Origin: a virus
Virus record (IMG/VR): IMGVR_UViG_3300048091_000417
Coordinates: 1-59,715 of that record
Reading direction: 5' to 3' (one strand)
Length of the DNA: 59,715 bases
Below, one piece after another: positions 16,529 to 24,989 of the stretch. The notes under the pieces were generated by a model that did no database searches, had not been told where the DNA came from, and saw only the letters and a list, made by a program, of their open reading frames with translations. A program made the translations under genes and the position numbers. Positions within the stretch are counted from its first letter, which is position 1; every line of letters starts with the position of its first letter.

Positions 16529-16800
16529 CAAATCGCGACTTGAGGGAAGTGGCCGCGATGGAACGCGCGCTAACTTTCAAATGCCTCGGCTACACCAAAT
16601 GCGAAGACGGCCTGATCGAGCGGTACCACCTAAAGGTGACGGAACGTGATAGCGGGAGGATTGAAACTATCGCTGTTGACCCAAAACACCTCGCCTCGGC
16701 CCGTAGCATGAAAAGGATCCTGCTTGATCGGTGCATATTCTACAAAGCAACTCGCACGGAGCACGACGAGATGCTGCTTGCGATTCTCAATCCAGTCTGA
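16525..16800 (+). CDS. Partner of the 208-aa protein, 91 aa
   Basis: It begins MTNRDLREVAAMERALTFKC in an ATGA overlap with the previous gene. The protein is a small basic alpha/beta domain with three Cys (FKCLGYTKCED, DRCIFYKA), where CxxxxxxC could bind a metal. No family is recognised. Coupling to the larger protein suggests they act together. Confidence 0.6.
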   Translation: MTNRDLREVAAMERALTFKCLGYTKCEDGLIERYHLKVTERDSGRIETIAVDPKHLASARSMKRILLDRCIFYKATRTEHDEMLLAILNPV

Positions 16801-16857
16801 CGCAACCCAAAAACTCATCCGCCCCGTTTTTTTTCACACAACATTGAAGTCCGCCGC

Positions 16858-17364
16858 ATGACCATTGATACGAATAGCATCACGACGCTCCTCGCCTGGC
16901 TTTGGGAAAATGGTGCCGCGAATATTTGGGGGGCCATTTGCTTGGCCGCTCTAACGAGAGGTCCCAGAAAGCTCCGGGACTTCACTGCTGGGCTGCCGGC
17001 AGCCATCCGCTCCGGCTCGCGCAAGCGGAATAGCCCAGTCGCCTATCTCAGGAAACTCAAGCTGAAAGATCTACGTCAGATCCGCCATTTCCGTTTCAAC
17101 GACGCGTGGATTGCCAGAGAAGTTAGCCGAGGCAGTACCGCTCTCATTCTTTTCGGGTTGAGCGCGGGATTCTGGCTAATGGCGTTGGGCCTGAAGGAGC
17201 AGATGGTGGTCTCAGGACAGTTGCTCTCTACAGACGCAACCACCGTTTTTATCTCAGCTTTCCCGGCGTATGTTTTCGAGATTATGTGGCTTTACAGATC
17301 CACCCGCGCAAATAGGCTGATTGACTATCGACAGAAATCGAAGCTCTGGCGCTTCCGTCGCTAG
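16858..17364 (+). CDS. Membrane protein, 168 aa
   Basis: Three hydrophobic segments are visible: near residues 7-30 (TLLAWLWENGAANIWGAICL), 95-112 (TALILFGLSAGFWLMAL), and 128-145 (TTVFISAFPAYVFEIMWLY). The middle loop is very basic (SRKRNSPVAYLRKLKLKDLR) and probably cytoplasmic. The ribosome site is poor. It is the last plus-strand gene of the moron run. Prophage membrane proteins of this sort often block superinfection, which is only a guess here. Confidence 0.6.
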   Translation: MTIDTNSITTLLAWLWENGAANIWGAICLAALTRGPRKLRDFTAGLPAAIRSGSRKRNSPVAYLRKLKLKDLRQIRHFRFNDAWIAREVSRGSTALILFGLSAGFWLMALGLKEQMVVSGQLLSTDATTVFISAFPAYVFEIMWLYRSTRANRLIDYRQKSKLWRFRR

Positions 17365-17374
17365 CTGACGCCGG

Positions 17375-17405
17375 ATGCAAAAAGCCCAGCGCGGGGCTGG
17401 GCTTG
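17375..17405 (-). terminator. Terminator of the DUF6338-like gene pair
   Basis: On the minus strand AAGCCCAGCCCCGCGCTGGGCTTTTTG gives a strong hairpin plus T run, closing the two-gene unit 17434-18205. Confidence 0.72.
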
Positions 17406-17433
17406 GCGGTTCGCGTACGGAAGGGGTGCACCG

Positions 17434-17595
17434 CTAATCGATATGGACAGGATCACGAGACCGGTCATCTGTGTGCCTAGGCTCGTCGGAATCCAGTTTC
17501 GGCCGATTTTTCGCCGGTGGCGGATTGATGTTCAGACCGTTTTTTTCTGATCCTTTCTCAAAAATCCCCTGCGTCCTACCACGTTCGTTATTCAT
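17434..17595 (-). CDS. Small basic hypothetical protein, 53 aa
   Basis: The frame MNNERGRTQGIFEKGSEKNG... has an excellent ribosome site (GGAGGT, five bases before ATG) located in the end of the previous gene, with an eight-base overlap. The product is polar, proline- and charge-rich and looks unstructured. Coupling to the DUF6338-like membrane protein and the shared terminator suggest they work together. Confidence 0.6.
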   Translation of the reverse strand: MNNERGRTQGIFEKGSEKNGLNINPPPAKNRPKLDSDEPRHTDDRSRDPVHID

Positions 17596-18205
17596 CGGTG
17601 ACCTCCGCTTGCTCTAGGATTTCAACCCACAACACGTCCACGTTGGAGATCAGTATAAAATCTATCTTCGCGCTGGGGAGCTTTTTTTCCGTCCCTACCC
17701 AAACAGGCATCTCCATCAGATAATACCCTGAAGGATTGGCAGGCAAGACCCGAGGATACCCTTGCAGCCGCCGTCCATCAAGCAAGTTGAGGACAATTCT
17801 CAACTGACGATCGCCTTTAAAGCTCTTCACGAAGAGGTTCCACTCCGGAACAGGTGTAGAGCTCCTGTCCGTTAACTCCAAGCGCCGAGCCCACCTGTAG
17901 AGCGTGTCATGTTTCGCCCAATATGCCAGCGCAACACCGAGCGTGACGGCAAATAAAACCGCCCATCCAGTATCCAGCGAATCGTACCAATCAGCGACGG
18001 GGAACCAATTGCCGACCCAGAAGCACAGGTTCTTAAGGCCTAGCACTATCGATTGAATCGCCGCACTGCAGATCAGTGCCTGAACAACCCGCTCAAACTG
18101 ACCCGGTTTAACAACGTCCGACAGCCAATAAAATATGATGGTGGTAACAAAGCCAGGAAGCAATGTCTGCAAGATGGGTAAAATCTGGCTTGTCGCTTCG
18201 TCCAT
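17588..18205 (-). CDS. DUF6338-like membrane protein, 205 aa
   Basis: An N-terminal hydrophobic region (LLPGFVTTIIFYWLSDV) is followed by KPGQFERVVQALICSAAIQ and a second membrane region with TGWAVLFAVTLGVALAYWA; the QFERVVQALI motif is typical of the DUF6338 family. The C-terminal half is a soluble beta domain ending DFILISNVDVLWVEIL. It is the first gene of a two-gene minus-strand unit with its own terminator, inserted in the tail gene cluster. Family function is unknown; the gene occurs in accessory regions of many bacteria. Confidence 0.6.
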   Translation of the reverse strand: MDEATSQILPILQTLLPGFVTTIIFYWLSDVVKPGQFERVVQALICSAAIQSIVLGLKNLCFWVGNWFPVADWYDSLDTGWAVLFAVTLGVALAYWAKHDTLYRWARRLELTDRSSTPVPEWNLFVKSFKGDRQLRIVLNLLDGRRLQGYPRVLPANPSGYYLMEMPVWVGTEKKLPSAKIDFILISNVDVLWVEILEQAEVTDE

Positions 18206-18381
18206 GGCTGATCCCCAATTCGCCGGCTGTCCAGAGCATAGTCCGTATTAGCCAGCATGCCTGTACAGATCGCCAGTAGCCGCATTCAGTCTAAGCGTAG
18301 TAGCGTTGCGCCTCCAATGAACCGCCTCGGTCCGTTGCCTGTAAGCCCATGGACCGGGGCAATGTGACCTCGGAGGTCGAT

Positions 18382-18594
18382 GTGAGCAATGACGAATATT
18401 CACAAAGTAAAAAGGACTGGATCTACACCTGGGGCGTAGTCCGCGATCAACCCAACATCATGGTTGGTGCGTTCCGGACCAAGCCTGAGGCTGAGGCAAG
18501 AGCGCGAACCATGGGAGAGGGTTACAAGGCCGCCTACATTTTCCATTTGCCAGGTACGGACGAATTCATTATCGAAGACGAACCACAGGCCTAA
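18382..18594 (+). CDS. Small hypothetical protein, 70 aa
   Basis: A GTG at 18382 is preceded by GGAGG at five bases and is preferred to the in-frame ATG at 18349, which has no ribosome site. The product (SNDEYSQSKKDWIYTWGVVR...) is acidic, with a helix EAEARARTMGEGYKAAYIF. It reads against the late operon and overlaps no neighbour. Function unknown. Confidence 0.5.
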   Translation: MSNDEYSQSKKDWIYTWGVVRDQPNIMVGAFRTKPEAEARARTMGEGYKAAYIFHLPGTDEFIIEDEPQA

Positions 18595-18603
18595 CGTGCG
18601 AGG

Positions 18604-18840
18604 TCAGGTTGCCGTAAAGGTGATCTGACCAACCCCAGTCAAAAGCTCGGCTCTCAACCCAGCCCTGCCCTCGTACTTCCGGCGATAGACGCTCTCACCC
18701 GGCCCGACTTTACCGGTCAGCTTTAGTCGATCGATTTCAACGTCACCATCAAGGATCGCGACTTCGGCCTTGCATCCCACATTAACCCCATTCTCGGTCG
18801 CGAACAGGTTCTGCATCGTCAGTACGTAGCCTTGCTGCAT
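18604..18840 (-). CDS. Small beta-rich hypothetical protein, 78 aa
   Basis: The start at 18840 has GGAG upstream; the frame continues six codons further. The product (MQQGYVLTMQNLFATENGVN) seems a single beta domain (GCKAEVAILDGDVEIDRLKL, AELLTGVGQITFTAT) without signal. It directly follows tail gene K in the late direction, so it may be a phage structural or moron protein expressed late. Confidence 0.55.
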   Translation of the reverse strand: MQQGYVLTMQNLFATENGVNVGCKAEVAILDGDVEIDRLKLTGKVGPGESVYRRKYEGRAGLRAELLTGVGQITFTAT

Positions 18841-18864
18841 GTTCGTCTCCTGCGGCACCGCCGC

Positions 18865-19632
18865 TCACTGTTGTGCGTCTTTATGCCTGAGGATCAGGCG
18901 GGTTGCTTCGGTCCAATACCCGCCGTACACATCGCGTTTCGAATCACGGCCGTACAGGTGATGCAGGATCGAACCCGGCACCGGATGATGATCAGGCTCG
19001 GTCGTGAGCATGCCATCCGCAAGGTAGATGCCTGCGTGATTCGGTACTGGCGAGCGAACTTGCATCAGGATCAAATCGCCTTGATGTAGGTCTGCCGGCC
19101 CGACCTGGACGAAGCCAGCACCTTCGAAGTTGTCGGTGTAAAGGTCCTTCCCTTCGTTCCACCATCCATCTTCGCGGTCGTATTCCGGTAGGGTGATGCC
19201 CATCTCGCGCTGGTAGTAATCGCGCACCAGTGAATAGCAGTCGAGAACCCCATGCCTGAAAGGGCGCCCTATCAGCGGCGCCTGATAGCCGTTCGGCTCA
19301 TGTATCAGATGGCTGACCGGCTCTCCTTCGCGGACCTCAACGATAATCCATGGCAACCCAGTTCCTTCCATCGATACTCGATCTGCATGGCTGAGCCGCG
19401 CAGACTGTCCGGGATGGCTGTGGACGATGGCGATGATCTCGCCCTGGTCTTCGGCAAGCGCCCATGATTCAGCGCTGATCTTGAAATCATCTTCCGGCTT
19501 CTCGGCGGAGTTTGAGACCGGCACGTATTTGTTCGCACGACCGGACTGAATGATCAATCCGCAACACTCTTCGAGTGACGAAGCCCTGGCGTGATCATAG
19601 ATCGCTTTGACGGTGTCTTTTGAAAGCCTCAT
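18865..19632 (-). CDS. K: Tail assembly protein K: JAB plus NlpC/P60 peptidase
   Basis: Two enzymatic domains are visible in 255 aa. The first 120 residues are a JAB/MPN metallopeptidase with HSHPGQSARLSHADR (zinc ligands His, His, Asp) and an upstream Glu in SSLEECCGL. The second is an NlpC/P60 Cys peptidase with the catalytic Cys in HGVLDCYSLVRDYY and a His in VPNHAGIYLAD. In lambda-like phages K acts in tail tip assembly and possibly local peptidoglycan cleavage on DNA entry. The start at 19632 was chosen because upstream codons overlap gene L and look unconserved. Confidence 0.88.
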   Translation of the reverse strand: MRLSKDTVKAIYDHARASSLEECCGLIIQSGRANKYVPVSNSAEKPEDDFKISAESWALAEDQGEIIAIVHSHPGQSARLSHADRVSMEGTGLPWIIVEVREGEPVSHLIHEPNGYQAPLIGRPFRHGVLDCYSLVRDYYQREMGITLPEYDREDGWWNEGKDLYTDNFEGAGFVQVGPADLHQGDLILMQVRSPVPNHAGIYLADGMLTTEPDHHPVPGSILHHLYGRDSKRDVYGGYWTEATRLILRHKDAQQ

Positions 19633-19640
19633 CCAACACC

Positions 19641-20339
19641 TCAGTATCCTGCGCTCGGGTATGAGCCGTAGCGCAGCGGATTGTTCGCGCCAAAGCGCAG
19701 TTTGCAGCCAAGAAGAGTGCCGGAGCACATGTCCTTGGCAGGGTCGTCAGTCGGAACGTCCTTGTCGGTGAAGTAGGCCGAACCGGTGTAGCCGCAGTAG
19801 GCGCCACGGTAACCGCCAATCACCAACCACTGACAGCAGTTGGCAACGATCTGGCGCCCCGGCAGCTTGCGATCGGTCGCAATCAGCGGAGACTTGAGAA
19901 CGAAGGTGGCGTTCGACGCGTCCGCCGCTTGCTTCTGGTCGATGGTGTAGACGTCATCCGTGAAATGCTCGTCCGGATTTGCCTCAGGGTTTCCGCCCGG
20001 GAAGTTGACGGCATCGAGGTAACGCCCCAGCGTCCGGTGGCGAACAACCTTCGCGTCGACCAGATCCTGGTACGTCGCACACAGAGCAGTGATGAATCCA
20101 GTGACGTTGCCAACGGCCAGGGTCGGGTTGCTCTGCTGCCCTTCCCCGGTCATGCCCATACCGTCGACCTTGATCGGCCAGGGCGAGTACTCAACGCCCT
20201 GCCAAGTGATGGCGCCAAGCTTCGTGTAACCGTGGAAGTAGTAGATGTCGCCGGCGATCGCGCTCAGGTCCAATTCAAACAGTTCAACGTACTGACCTGC
20301 CTCAAGCTTCTGAACGTCTTCGTAAATGCTCTCGGGCAT
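19641..20339 (-). CDS. L: Minor tail protein L, probable Fe-S protein
   Basis: The 232-aa protein matches lambda L: it opens PESIYEDVQKLEAGQYVELF and contains GYTKLGAITWQGVEYSPWPI. Near the end are Cys residues in NCCQWLVIGGYRGAYCGY and MCSGTLLGCKLRFG; in lambda L the corresponding cysteines hold a [4Fe-4S] cluster, so this one probably does too. L joins M and H at the tail tip. Start and stop overlap those of the neighbours by a base or sit within ten bases, so the genes are co-translated. Confidence 0.88.
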   Translation of the reverse strand: MPESIYEDVQKLEAGQYVELFELDLSAIAGDIYYFHGYTKLGAITWQGVEYSPWPIKVDGMGMTGEGQQSNPTLAVGNVTGFITALCATYQDLVDAKVVRHRTLGRYLDAVNFPGGNPEANPDEHFTDDVYTIDQKQAADASNATFVLKSPLIATDRKLPGRQIVANCCQWLVIGGYRGAYCGYTGSAYFTDKDVPTDDPAKDMCSGTLLGCKLRFGANNPLRYGSYPSAGY

Positions 20340-20677
20340 CAGGTCACCTGGTAAGTCTGTTCAAACGTGGCAGTGAGCGACCATGCGTTGCCGCCCAGAT
20401 CCGTCGGGGTAAAGCTGTCACATGTGAAGTAAAGGGGGCCGTCGAACGGCGTTGCCCAGATGAAGGACCTGTACCCCTTCTGAGCCCGAAGGAACGCCAG
20501 AATCGCTGCGATCCGCGCCTTCTCGCCGGTGAACGTCAAGTTCCATGACTGGGTTTCGTTATTGATCCCGTCCGCCGCGCGTTGCTTGTAGCCTTGCCCG
20601 AACTGGGCGGAACGGATGCGCTCCGTGAATGTGCCCGGCGCCGACTTATCAGGGCGCCAGGTGAATGTGTCAGCCAT
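20339..20677 (-). CDS. M: Minor tail protein M
   Basis: A 112-aa single-domain protein with the lambda M pattern: MADTFTWRPDKSAPGTFTER at the start, FGQGYKQRAADGINNETQSW, and KGYRSFIWATPFDG before the C-terminal TATFEQTYQV. It forms a ring at the tail tip between the tape measure and L. It overlaps both neighbours by one or a few bases. Confidence 0.87.
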   Translation of the reverse strand: MADTFTWRPDKSAPGTFTERIRSAQFGQGYKQRAADGINNETQSWNLTFTGEKARIAAILAFLRAQKGYRSFIWATPFDGPLYFTCDSFTPTDLGGNAWSLTATFEQTYQVT

Positions 20678-23559
20678 TACGCCCTCCCATTGATGGCTTT
20701 GCGGATATTCCCTTGCGGGCCAAGCGACTTCGCTTCCAGCTGCTTGTAGCGAGCCTCGACGAACCGCCCGATCTCGGCGCCGAACTGCTCCATGCCAGAG
20801 GTATTGCTGCTTACCTGAGACGTGCCATCGCCGCTGATTTGGATCGAGACCGCGATCGGGGACGAACCGCCCCCGCCCCCCGTGAGCCCTGCCGACCCAT
20901 TCGTCAGAGGCGTGACGCTGCCGCCGCTCTCTCCGGTCATCAGGAACGTCTTGCCGCCTTGGCTGTAAAGCTCTGGCCCGTTCTCGTTTACCTGGTAAAG
21001 CGTGTTTGGCGATACGTCTCCGCCTGTGGCCCTGCCCTGTGGGAAGTAGGTCGAGGAGTAGCCGGCTTGAGTCGAGCCAGCGGAAGAAGCCGAGCTGCCG
21101 GTGAAGCTGCTGAAGATGCTGCTGCCGATGGTGGACAGCAGACCGCCAGAGCCATTCGAAGAACCAGAAAACACACTGGATGCAGCGGCCTGAAGCTCCA
21201 TTTTGGCAATCATCTTGCCGAAACTCAGCAGCACGTCGCCGAAACTCTCGTCAGCACCAAAGGCCCAATCCACTACGGAATCGGTCAGGCCGTCGAACAA
21301 ATTGGTAAAGGCCGTCTTCATCTGCCCGGCGACGTTCTGAGCATTGTCCTGATAGTTCTGCCAAGCCGAAGTGGCCCCGGCCGTCCAGTCGGATTGCGCA
21401 GCGGTCATCGCGTCGAAGTTGCTGGTGACCGCTTCGCGCAGATCCTGCTGAGTGGTCTGCAGCGCCTTCAGCTTCTGTGTGTACTCATCGAGGCTCATGC
21501 CGCGCGAGCCGTCGCCGTATTGGTTGGCAAGTTCAACCTTTTGCTGGTTGAACCTGTCGTCGATGCTGTTCTGCGAATCGAACAGCGAGCGCTGCCGATC
21601 CCCAAGCCCAAGAGTCCCGGCGGACCGCTGCCCCTGCTGACGCAAGGTGACGACCTGCTGCTGTAGCGCATCGGTGTAGGTTTTGACGGCCAGAGCCTGC
21701 TTGGCGAGTCGGCCTTCCTCATTGGTCGCCAGCACTGAAAGCTCGGTGTCAGCATCCTGTTGAGCCTTCACCATACTGGTGCGAGCATCAGCGATCTTCT
21801 GGTCCAGCTGGATACGCTGCTGAGCGGTGGTTGAGGTTTTGTCGCGAGTCGCCTCCAGTGCCGAGATCTCGGCCTGATAGGCGTTGGTGACTTCTTCCTT
21901 CTCCGCCTGGATCAGCGCCGCGCGTTGGGCAGCGTACGACTCTTGCGAGATGATCCCGGCCTTTTGCTGGGCGTCCAGGTCCTTCTGGGCGTTGCTGTAG
22001 GTCGCGGTCAGCGCCTTGAGCTGATTCTGCGTGTCGTTGAAACTGGTCAGATCCAGCTGGTTCGCCGGGCCCGACAGTTTCTTCTCGTACGATTTGCGGA
22101 TGTCGCTGATGCGCTGCTCGATCTCCACTTGGGAGCGACCAGAACTGAGGCCTTGGGTGCGAGCCTCGGCGATCTCCTTTTCCATCTTTTGCTGGTCGGT
22201 CAGGTATTTCAGACCATCTGCCAGCCATTTGTCCTCGCCCGCGATCTGCTGACGGCGGCTCGACTCTTCCTGCCCAGTCAGCGCAGCCTTCTGTTGTTGA
22301 AGGTCGACGGCTTTCTGAGCTGCCGCGATTTGCTGCTGGTAGTAGGCGACCAGCTTCTGGTTTCCAAGCTCCTGAGCATCCTGCAACTGGCCCTGTAGCA
22401 CCTGGAGACGGAACAGCTCAGGACTGGCTTGCAGGCCGGTCTTCAGCTCGTTCCATGCGCTGCCAATGCTCCGCTGTACTTCGTTCCACGCTCTCGCAAG
22501 GCCACGAGCGGAGTCTTCCATTTCCTTGTTGCGGCGGGTCATTTCATCCGCAACGGCGGTGGAAAGGGTCTTGATCGCCCCCATCCGGTCGCCCTGCTCT
22601 TCCAGAGCGCGGATCTGATCGTAGGTGGACTGAGTGATGACGCCGTATTTGTTGCTGTACTCGACAGCGAGGTCTGTGACCGTGCCTTTGGTAGAGGACA
22701 GCTGGTCAGCAATGCTGGCCGCGCTTTGCCCTGTGGCCGCCGCCGTCTCGGTCGCTGCTCGAGCAACCTCCTGAAACACCTCGCCGGTCAGCCTGCCATT
22801 CTGCGCGAGCGACAGAACTGCCTCGCCCGCCTCGGTGAAGTGCCGACCATCCGCCAGAGTGGTGGCGAACGCGGACAACTGGTCGGCCGTTTTACCGACA
22901 ACGCCGCCCGTGCTGATGACTGCCTTGTTGTACTCGTTGAACTGAGACTGCGAAGACAGCAGCGCCGCCCCCAAAACTCCTACGGCAGCAGCCGACAGCG
23001 TGAATGGATTAACCAACCCCAGCACATAGCCGCCCATGGCCTTTGCGGCAGCACCTACACCCCCAAAGGAGTCCTTGAGCTGACCACCTTGCTGGAGCAG
23101 GACGGTGAATGGCGCCTGACCGCCCTGTAGGCTGGTGACAATGTCCGTAAACTGTGACGGCACGGTCCGCAGAGCCGCGGCAGTTTGTTTGGCCGTGTTG
23201 CCGGTGCGCGAAAGCGAGTCGTCGAACCTTGTGAGATTCGCGCGGGACTGATCAATCTTCGCCTGATATTCGCTGAACGTCGCAGCGTCCAGGCCTACAC
23301 CCTTGTGCTTTGAAAGCTTGGTTTCCAGCTCATCCAGACGGCCCAGAGCCTTAACCGTCGGATCAATCTCGCCCAGCAGGTCTGCCAGCTCATCTGCCTG
23401 GCTCTTGATGGCCTTGGAGGCTTTGTCAGCCCCCCGCGCAACACCTTCCGCAGCTTTCTCGGCCCGCCCGCCCGCCGCCGTGAGCTTGTCGAGGTCGGAG
23501 CTCGCCTGCGCGGCATCGGTCGAATCGACCTTGATCCCGAGTTCAGCAATCGATGGCAT
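20677..23559 (-). CDS. H: Tape measure protein (lambda H-like), 960 aa
   Basis: The protein sets tail length and is ejected with the DNA. It starts MPSIAELGIKVDSTDAAQAS, has the conserved tail tape-measure block FTDIVTSLQGGQAPFTVLLQ near residues 140-160, a hydrophobic stretch near 195-205 (LSAAAVGVLGAALL), long coiled coils rich in Gln/Ala in the middle, and a terminal region GDVLLSFGKMIAKMELQAAA typical of the lambda H C-terminus. At 960 aa, with about 1.5 angstrom per residue in helical form, a tail near 140 nm is expected (estimate). Confidence 0.92.
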   Translation of the reverse strand: MPSIAELGIKVDSTDAAQASSDLDKLTAAGGRAEKAAEGVARGADKASKAIKSQADELADLLGEIDPTVKALGRLDELETKLSKHKGVGLDAATFSEYQAKIDQSRANLTRFDDSLSRTGNTAKQTAAALRTVPSQFTDIVTSLQGGQAPFTVLLQQGGQLKDSFGGVGAAAKAMGGYVLGLVNPFTLSAAAVGVLGAALLSSQSQFNEYNKAVISTGGVVGKTADQLSAFATTLADGRHFTEAGEAVLSLAQNGRLTGEVFQEVARAATETAAATGQSAASIADQLSSTKGTVTDLAVEYSNKYGVITQSTYDQIRALEEQGDRMGAIKTLSTAVADEMTRRNKEMEDSARGLARAWNEVQRSIGSAWNELKTGLQASPELFRLQVLQGQLQDAQELGNQKLVAYYQQQIAAAQKAVDLQQQKAALTGQEESSRRQQIAGEDKWLADGLKYLTDQQKMEKEIAEARTQGLSSGRSQVEIEQRISDIRKSYEKKLSGPANQLDLTSFNDTQNQLKALTATYSNAQKDLDAQQKAGIISQESYAAQRAALIQAEKEEVTNAYQAEISALEATRDKTSTTAQQRIQLDQKIADARTSMVKAQQDADTELSVLATNEEGRLAKQALAVKTYTDALQQQVVTLRQQGQRSAGTLGLGDRQRSLFDSQNSIDDRFNQQKVELANQYGDGSRGMSLDEYTQKLKALQTTQQDLREAVTSNFDAMTAAQSDWTAGATSAWQNYQDNAQNVAGQMKTAFTNLFDGLTDSVVDWAFGADESFGDVLLSFGKMIAKMELQAAASSVFSGSSNGSGGLLSTIGSSIFSSFTGSSASSAGSTQAGYSSTYFPQGRATGGDVSPNTLYQVNENGPELYSQGGKTFLMTGESGGSVTPLTNGSAGLTGGGGGSSPIAVSIQISGDGTSQVSSNTSGMEQFGAEIGRFVEARYKQLEAKSLGPQGNIRKAINGRA

Positions 23560-23569
23560 GCTCGCTCCG

Positions 23570-24264
23570 CTATTTCGATTCGCTCATGACGAGCAAGGCC
23601 TCGGCCTCCATGACGCGAAGGTCGTGGAAGGCCTCGGTGATTTCTTTGCGCTTCATGCCGAGCATGGAGGCAGTGGGTGGAATGGCGGAATAGTCGAGGC
23701 CGATAGCGCCGCCCATACCGACACGCCATTGTGTGGACATGGCTTCGAACAGCCTGAAGGCCGGCCAAGCATCGGCCAGCACCTCATGCTCAACCTCTGG
23801 GAGATCCGCCCTGGTCATGCCGAAGGCGGCCAGATCGGCGTCGGACGGACCAGACTCGTACAGAATCCGGGCCGTCGCCGTCAGTTTCCCAAGCGGGCCG
23901 GTTGGTATGCAGCCTGGTAGGCATCCAGCACGGCCTTTGGCGCGCCTACGCAGGTGGTGACCAGAGCAGTGATGGATTCGTCGCTGAACTTGTCGTCGAA
24001 GCCCCAGCCAACCACGATGTCTTTCATCTGGTTGACCTGCATGCCGATCTCGTCAGCCGTCGCCTCCTGCCACGACAGGCCGCCTTCAGTGACCTTCGCT
24101 GCATGCTCGTCGCGGGCTACGTTCCACTTGTCGAACAGAGCCGACAGTGCAACGCGGTCCAGGTATTTGAACTCGAAATCCACGTCGACAGGCTTTTCGC
24201 CCATGCGCGGGATGGCGACCTTCGCTTTGAAGGTCGGGTTCTGGGCAATCTTGATCTTCGGCAT
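23570..24264 (-). CDS. GT tail assembly chaperone by -1 frameshift
   Basis: Ribosomes that slip -1 at GGGAAAC (23884-23890) continue past the G stop through TATARILYESGPSDADLAAF into the 23570-23818 frame (TRADLPEVEHEVLADAWPAF), a DUF1799/T-like domain. The fusion is about 230 residues. In lambda the equivalent G and GT coat the tape measure and recruit tail tube subunits, and the ratio set by slippage is essential. The T part alone could begin at an ATG at 23818, but the upstream continuation in frame looks protein-like, supporting fusion. Confidence 0.82.
23881..24264 (-). CDS. Tail assembly chaperone G
   Basis: The zero-frame product has 127 aa (MPKIKIAQNPTFKAKVAIPR...DAYQAAYQPARLGN). The pattern of an N-terminal beta part (VDVDFEFKYLDR) and a helical part fits phage tail assembly chaperones encoded between the tail tube and tape measure genes. 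It ends with TGA immediately after the slippery heptamer. Confidence 0.82.
   Translation of the reverse strand: MPKIKIAQNPTFKAKVAIPRMGEKPVDVDFEFKYLDRVALSALFDKWNVARDEHAAKVTEGGLSWQEATADEIGMQVNQMKDIVVGWGFDDKFSDESITALVTTCVGAPKAVLDAYQAAYQPARLGN
23884..23890 (-). other. Slippery heptamer GGGAAAC for -1 frameshift
   Basis: The zero-frame codons read G GGA AAC TGA; re-pairing as GGG AAA C fits X XXY YYZ exactly and differs from the lambda site (GGGAAAG) only at the last base. The zero-frame stop follows at once, and the -1 frame is open to 23570. Confidence 0.85.
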
Positions 24265-24267
24265 GAT

Positions 24268-24921
24268 TTACGCGGCCGCCTGGTAACGAGTCGGACGGGA
24301 CGCCAGCGACAGGGTGATGACGCGGGTCATAATGTTGTTGCGCGAAAGCGTTGGGGTCGAGGTGATCGACACGTAGGCGTTGTAGTAGATGACCGAGCCG
24401 TTAGGCAGGGTCAGGCGGACTACGCGCGGCTCACGATCTTCGTCCGCTGCCTCAACTGGGCCCACGTACGGCAGGGACGGATCATCGGCAACGGTGATTG
24501 ACATGCTGATCGGCGACTTGGTGGTCGGTAGCTGACGATCATCGGACTCTTCCAGGAATCCGAAGGTTGTGAACTGTTGATCACCGCCAGAACTGGTGCT
24601 GTCGGTGACTTGGCTGATCTGTGCCCAGCCACTTGCGGCGCGGACCGAACCAACGCCAGAGCCCGCCGTGTAAACGGTGGTTTTGGTGGTGTCGATGCCT
24701 TCCAGTTCGAAGGTGCCAGAATCGGGATCAGCTACGCGAACGACCTTGTCGTTCAAGCGTGTCCAGCCAGAGTTCACGACTACGATGTCGCCTTCGGCCA
24801 GACCGTGCGCAGCAGCACTCGCCACAGCCGGATTCGCGTTGGTGATAGCCGTCACCAGCTTGGCTACGCTGTAGGTCGACGCGATCTCCAGGATGGAGCC
24901 GTTAGGAAGAATTGCGCTCAT
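24268..24921 (-). CDS. Major tail tube protein (lambda V-like)
   Basis: Starting MSAILPNGSILEIASTYSVA, the 217-aa product has a beta-sandwich look with GDIVVVNSGWTRLNDKVVRV and QVTDSTSSGGDQQFTTFGFL, the pattern of phage tail tube proteins; VVRLTLPNGSVIYYNAYVSI precedes the C-terminal strand. The start at 24921 is used because AGGA precedes it and upstream codons cover a terminator hairpin. It lies directly upstream of the G/GT chaperones, as in lambda. Confidence 0.85.
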   Translation of the reverse strand: MSAILPNGSILEIASTYSVAKLVTAITNANPAVASAAAHGLAEGDIVVVNSGWTRLNDKVVRVADPDSGTFELEGIDTTKTTVYTAGSGVGSVRAASGWAQISQVTDSTSSGGDQQFTTFGFLEESDDRQLPTTKSPISMSITVADDPSLPYVGPVEAADEDREPRVVRLTLPNGSVIYYNAYVSITSTPTLSRNNIMTRVITLSLASRPTRYQAAA

Positions 24922-24946
24922 TGGGTTTTGTCCTCGTACAGAAAAG

Positions 24947-24969
24947 AAAAACCCGCACATGGCGGGTTC
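24947..24969 (-). terminator. Terminator/attenuator ahead of tail tube gene
   Basis: On the minus strand AACCCGCCATGTGCGGGTT plus a T run lies just upstream of the tail tube gene. It would reduce read-through from head genes, so tail genes may rely on antitermination or another promoter. Confidence 0.65.
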
Positions 24970-24989
24970 AGGTTTGCCCAATGGGCGGG

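Noticed and set aside
20665-21666. 333-aa plus-strand frame opposite the tape measure gene
   Set aside because: Shadow of the tape measure gene; no ribosome site or domain.
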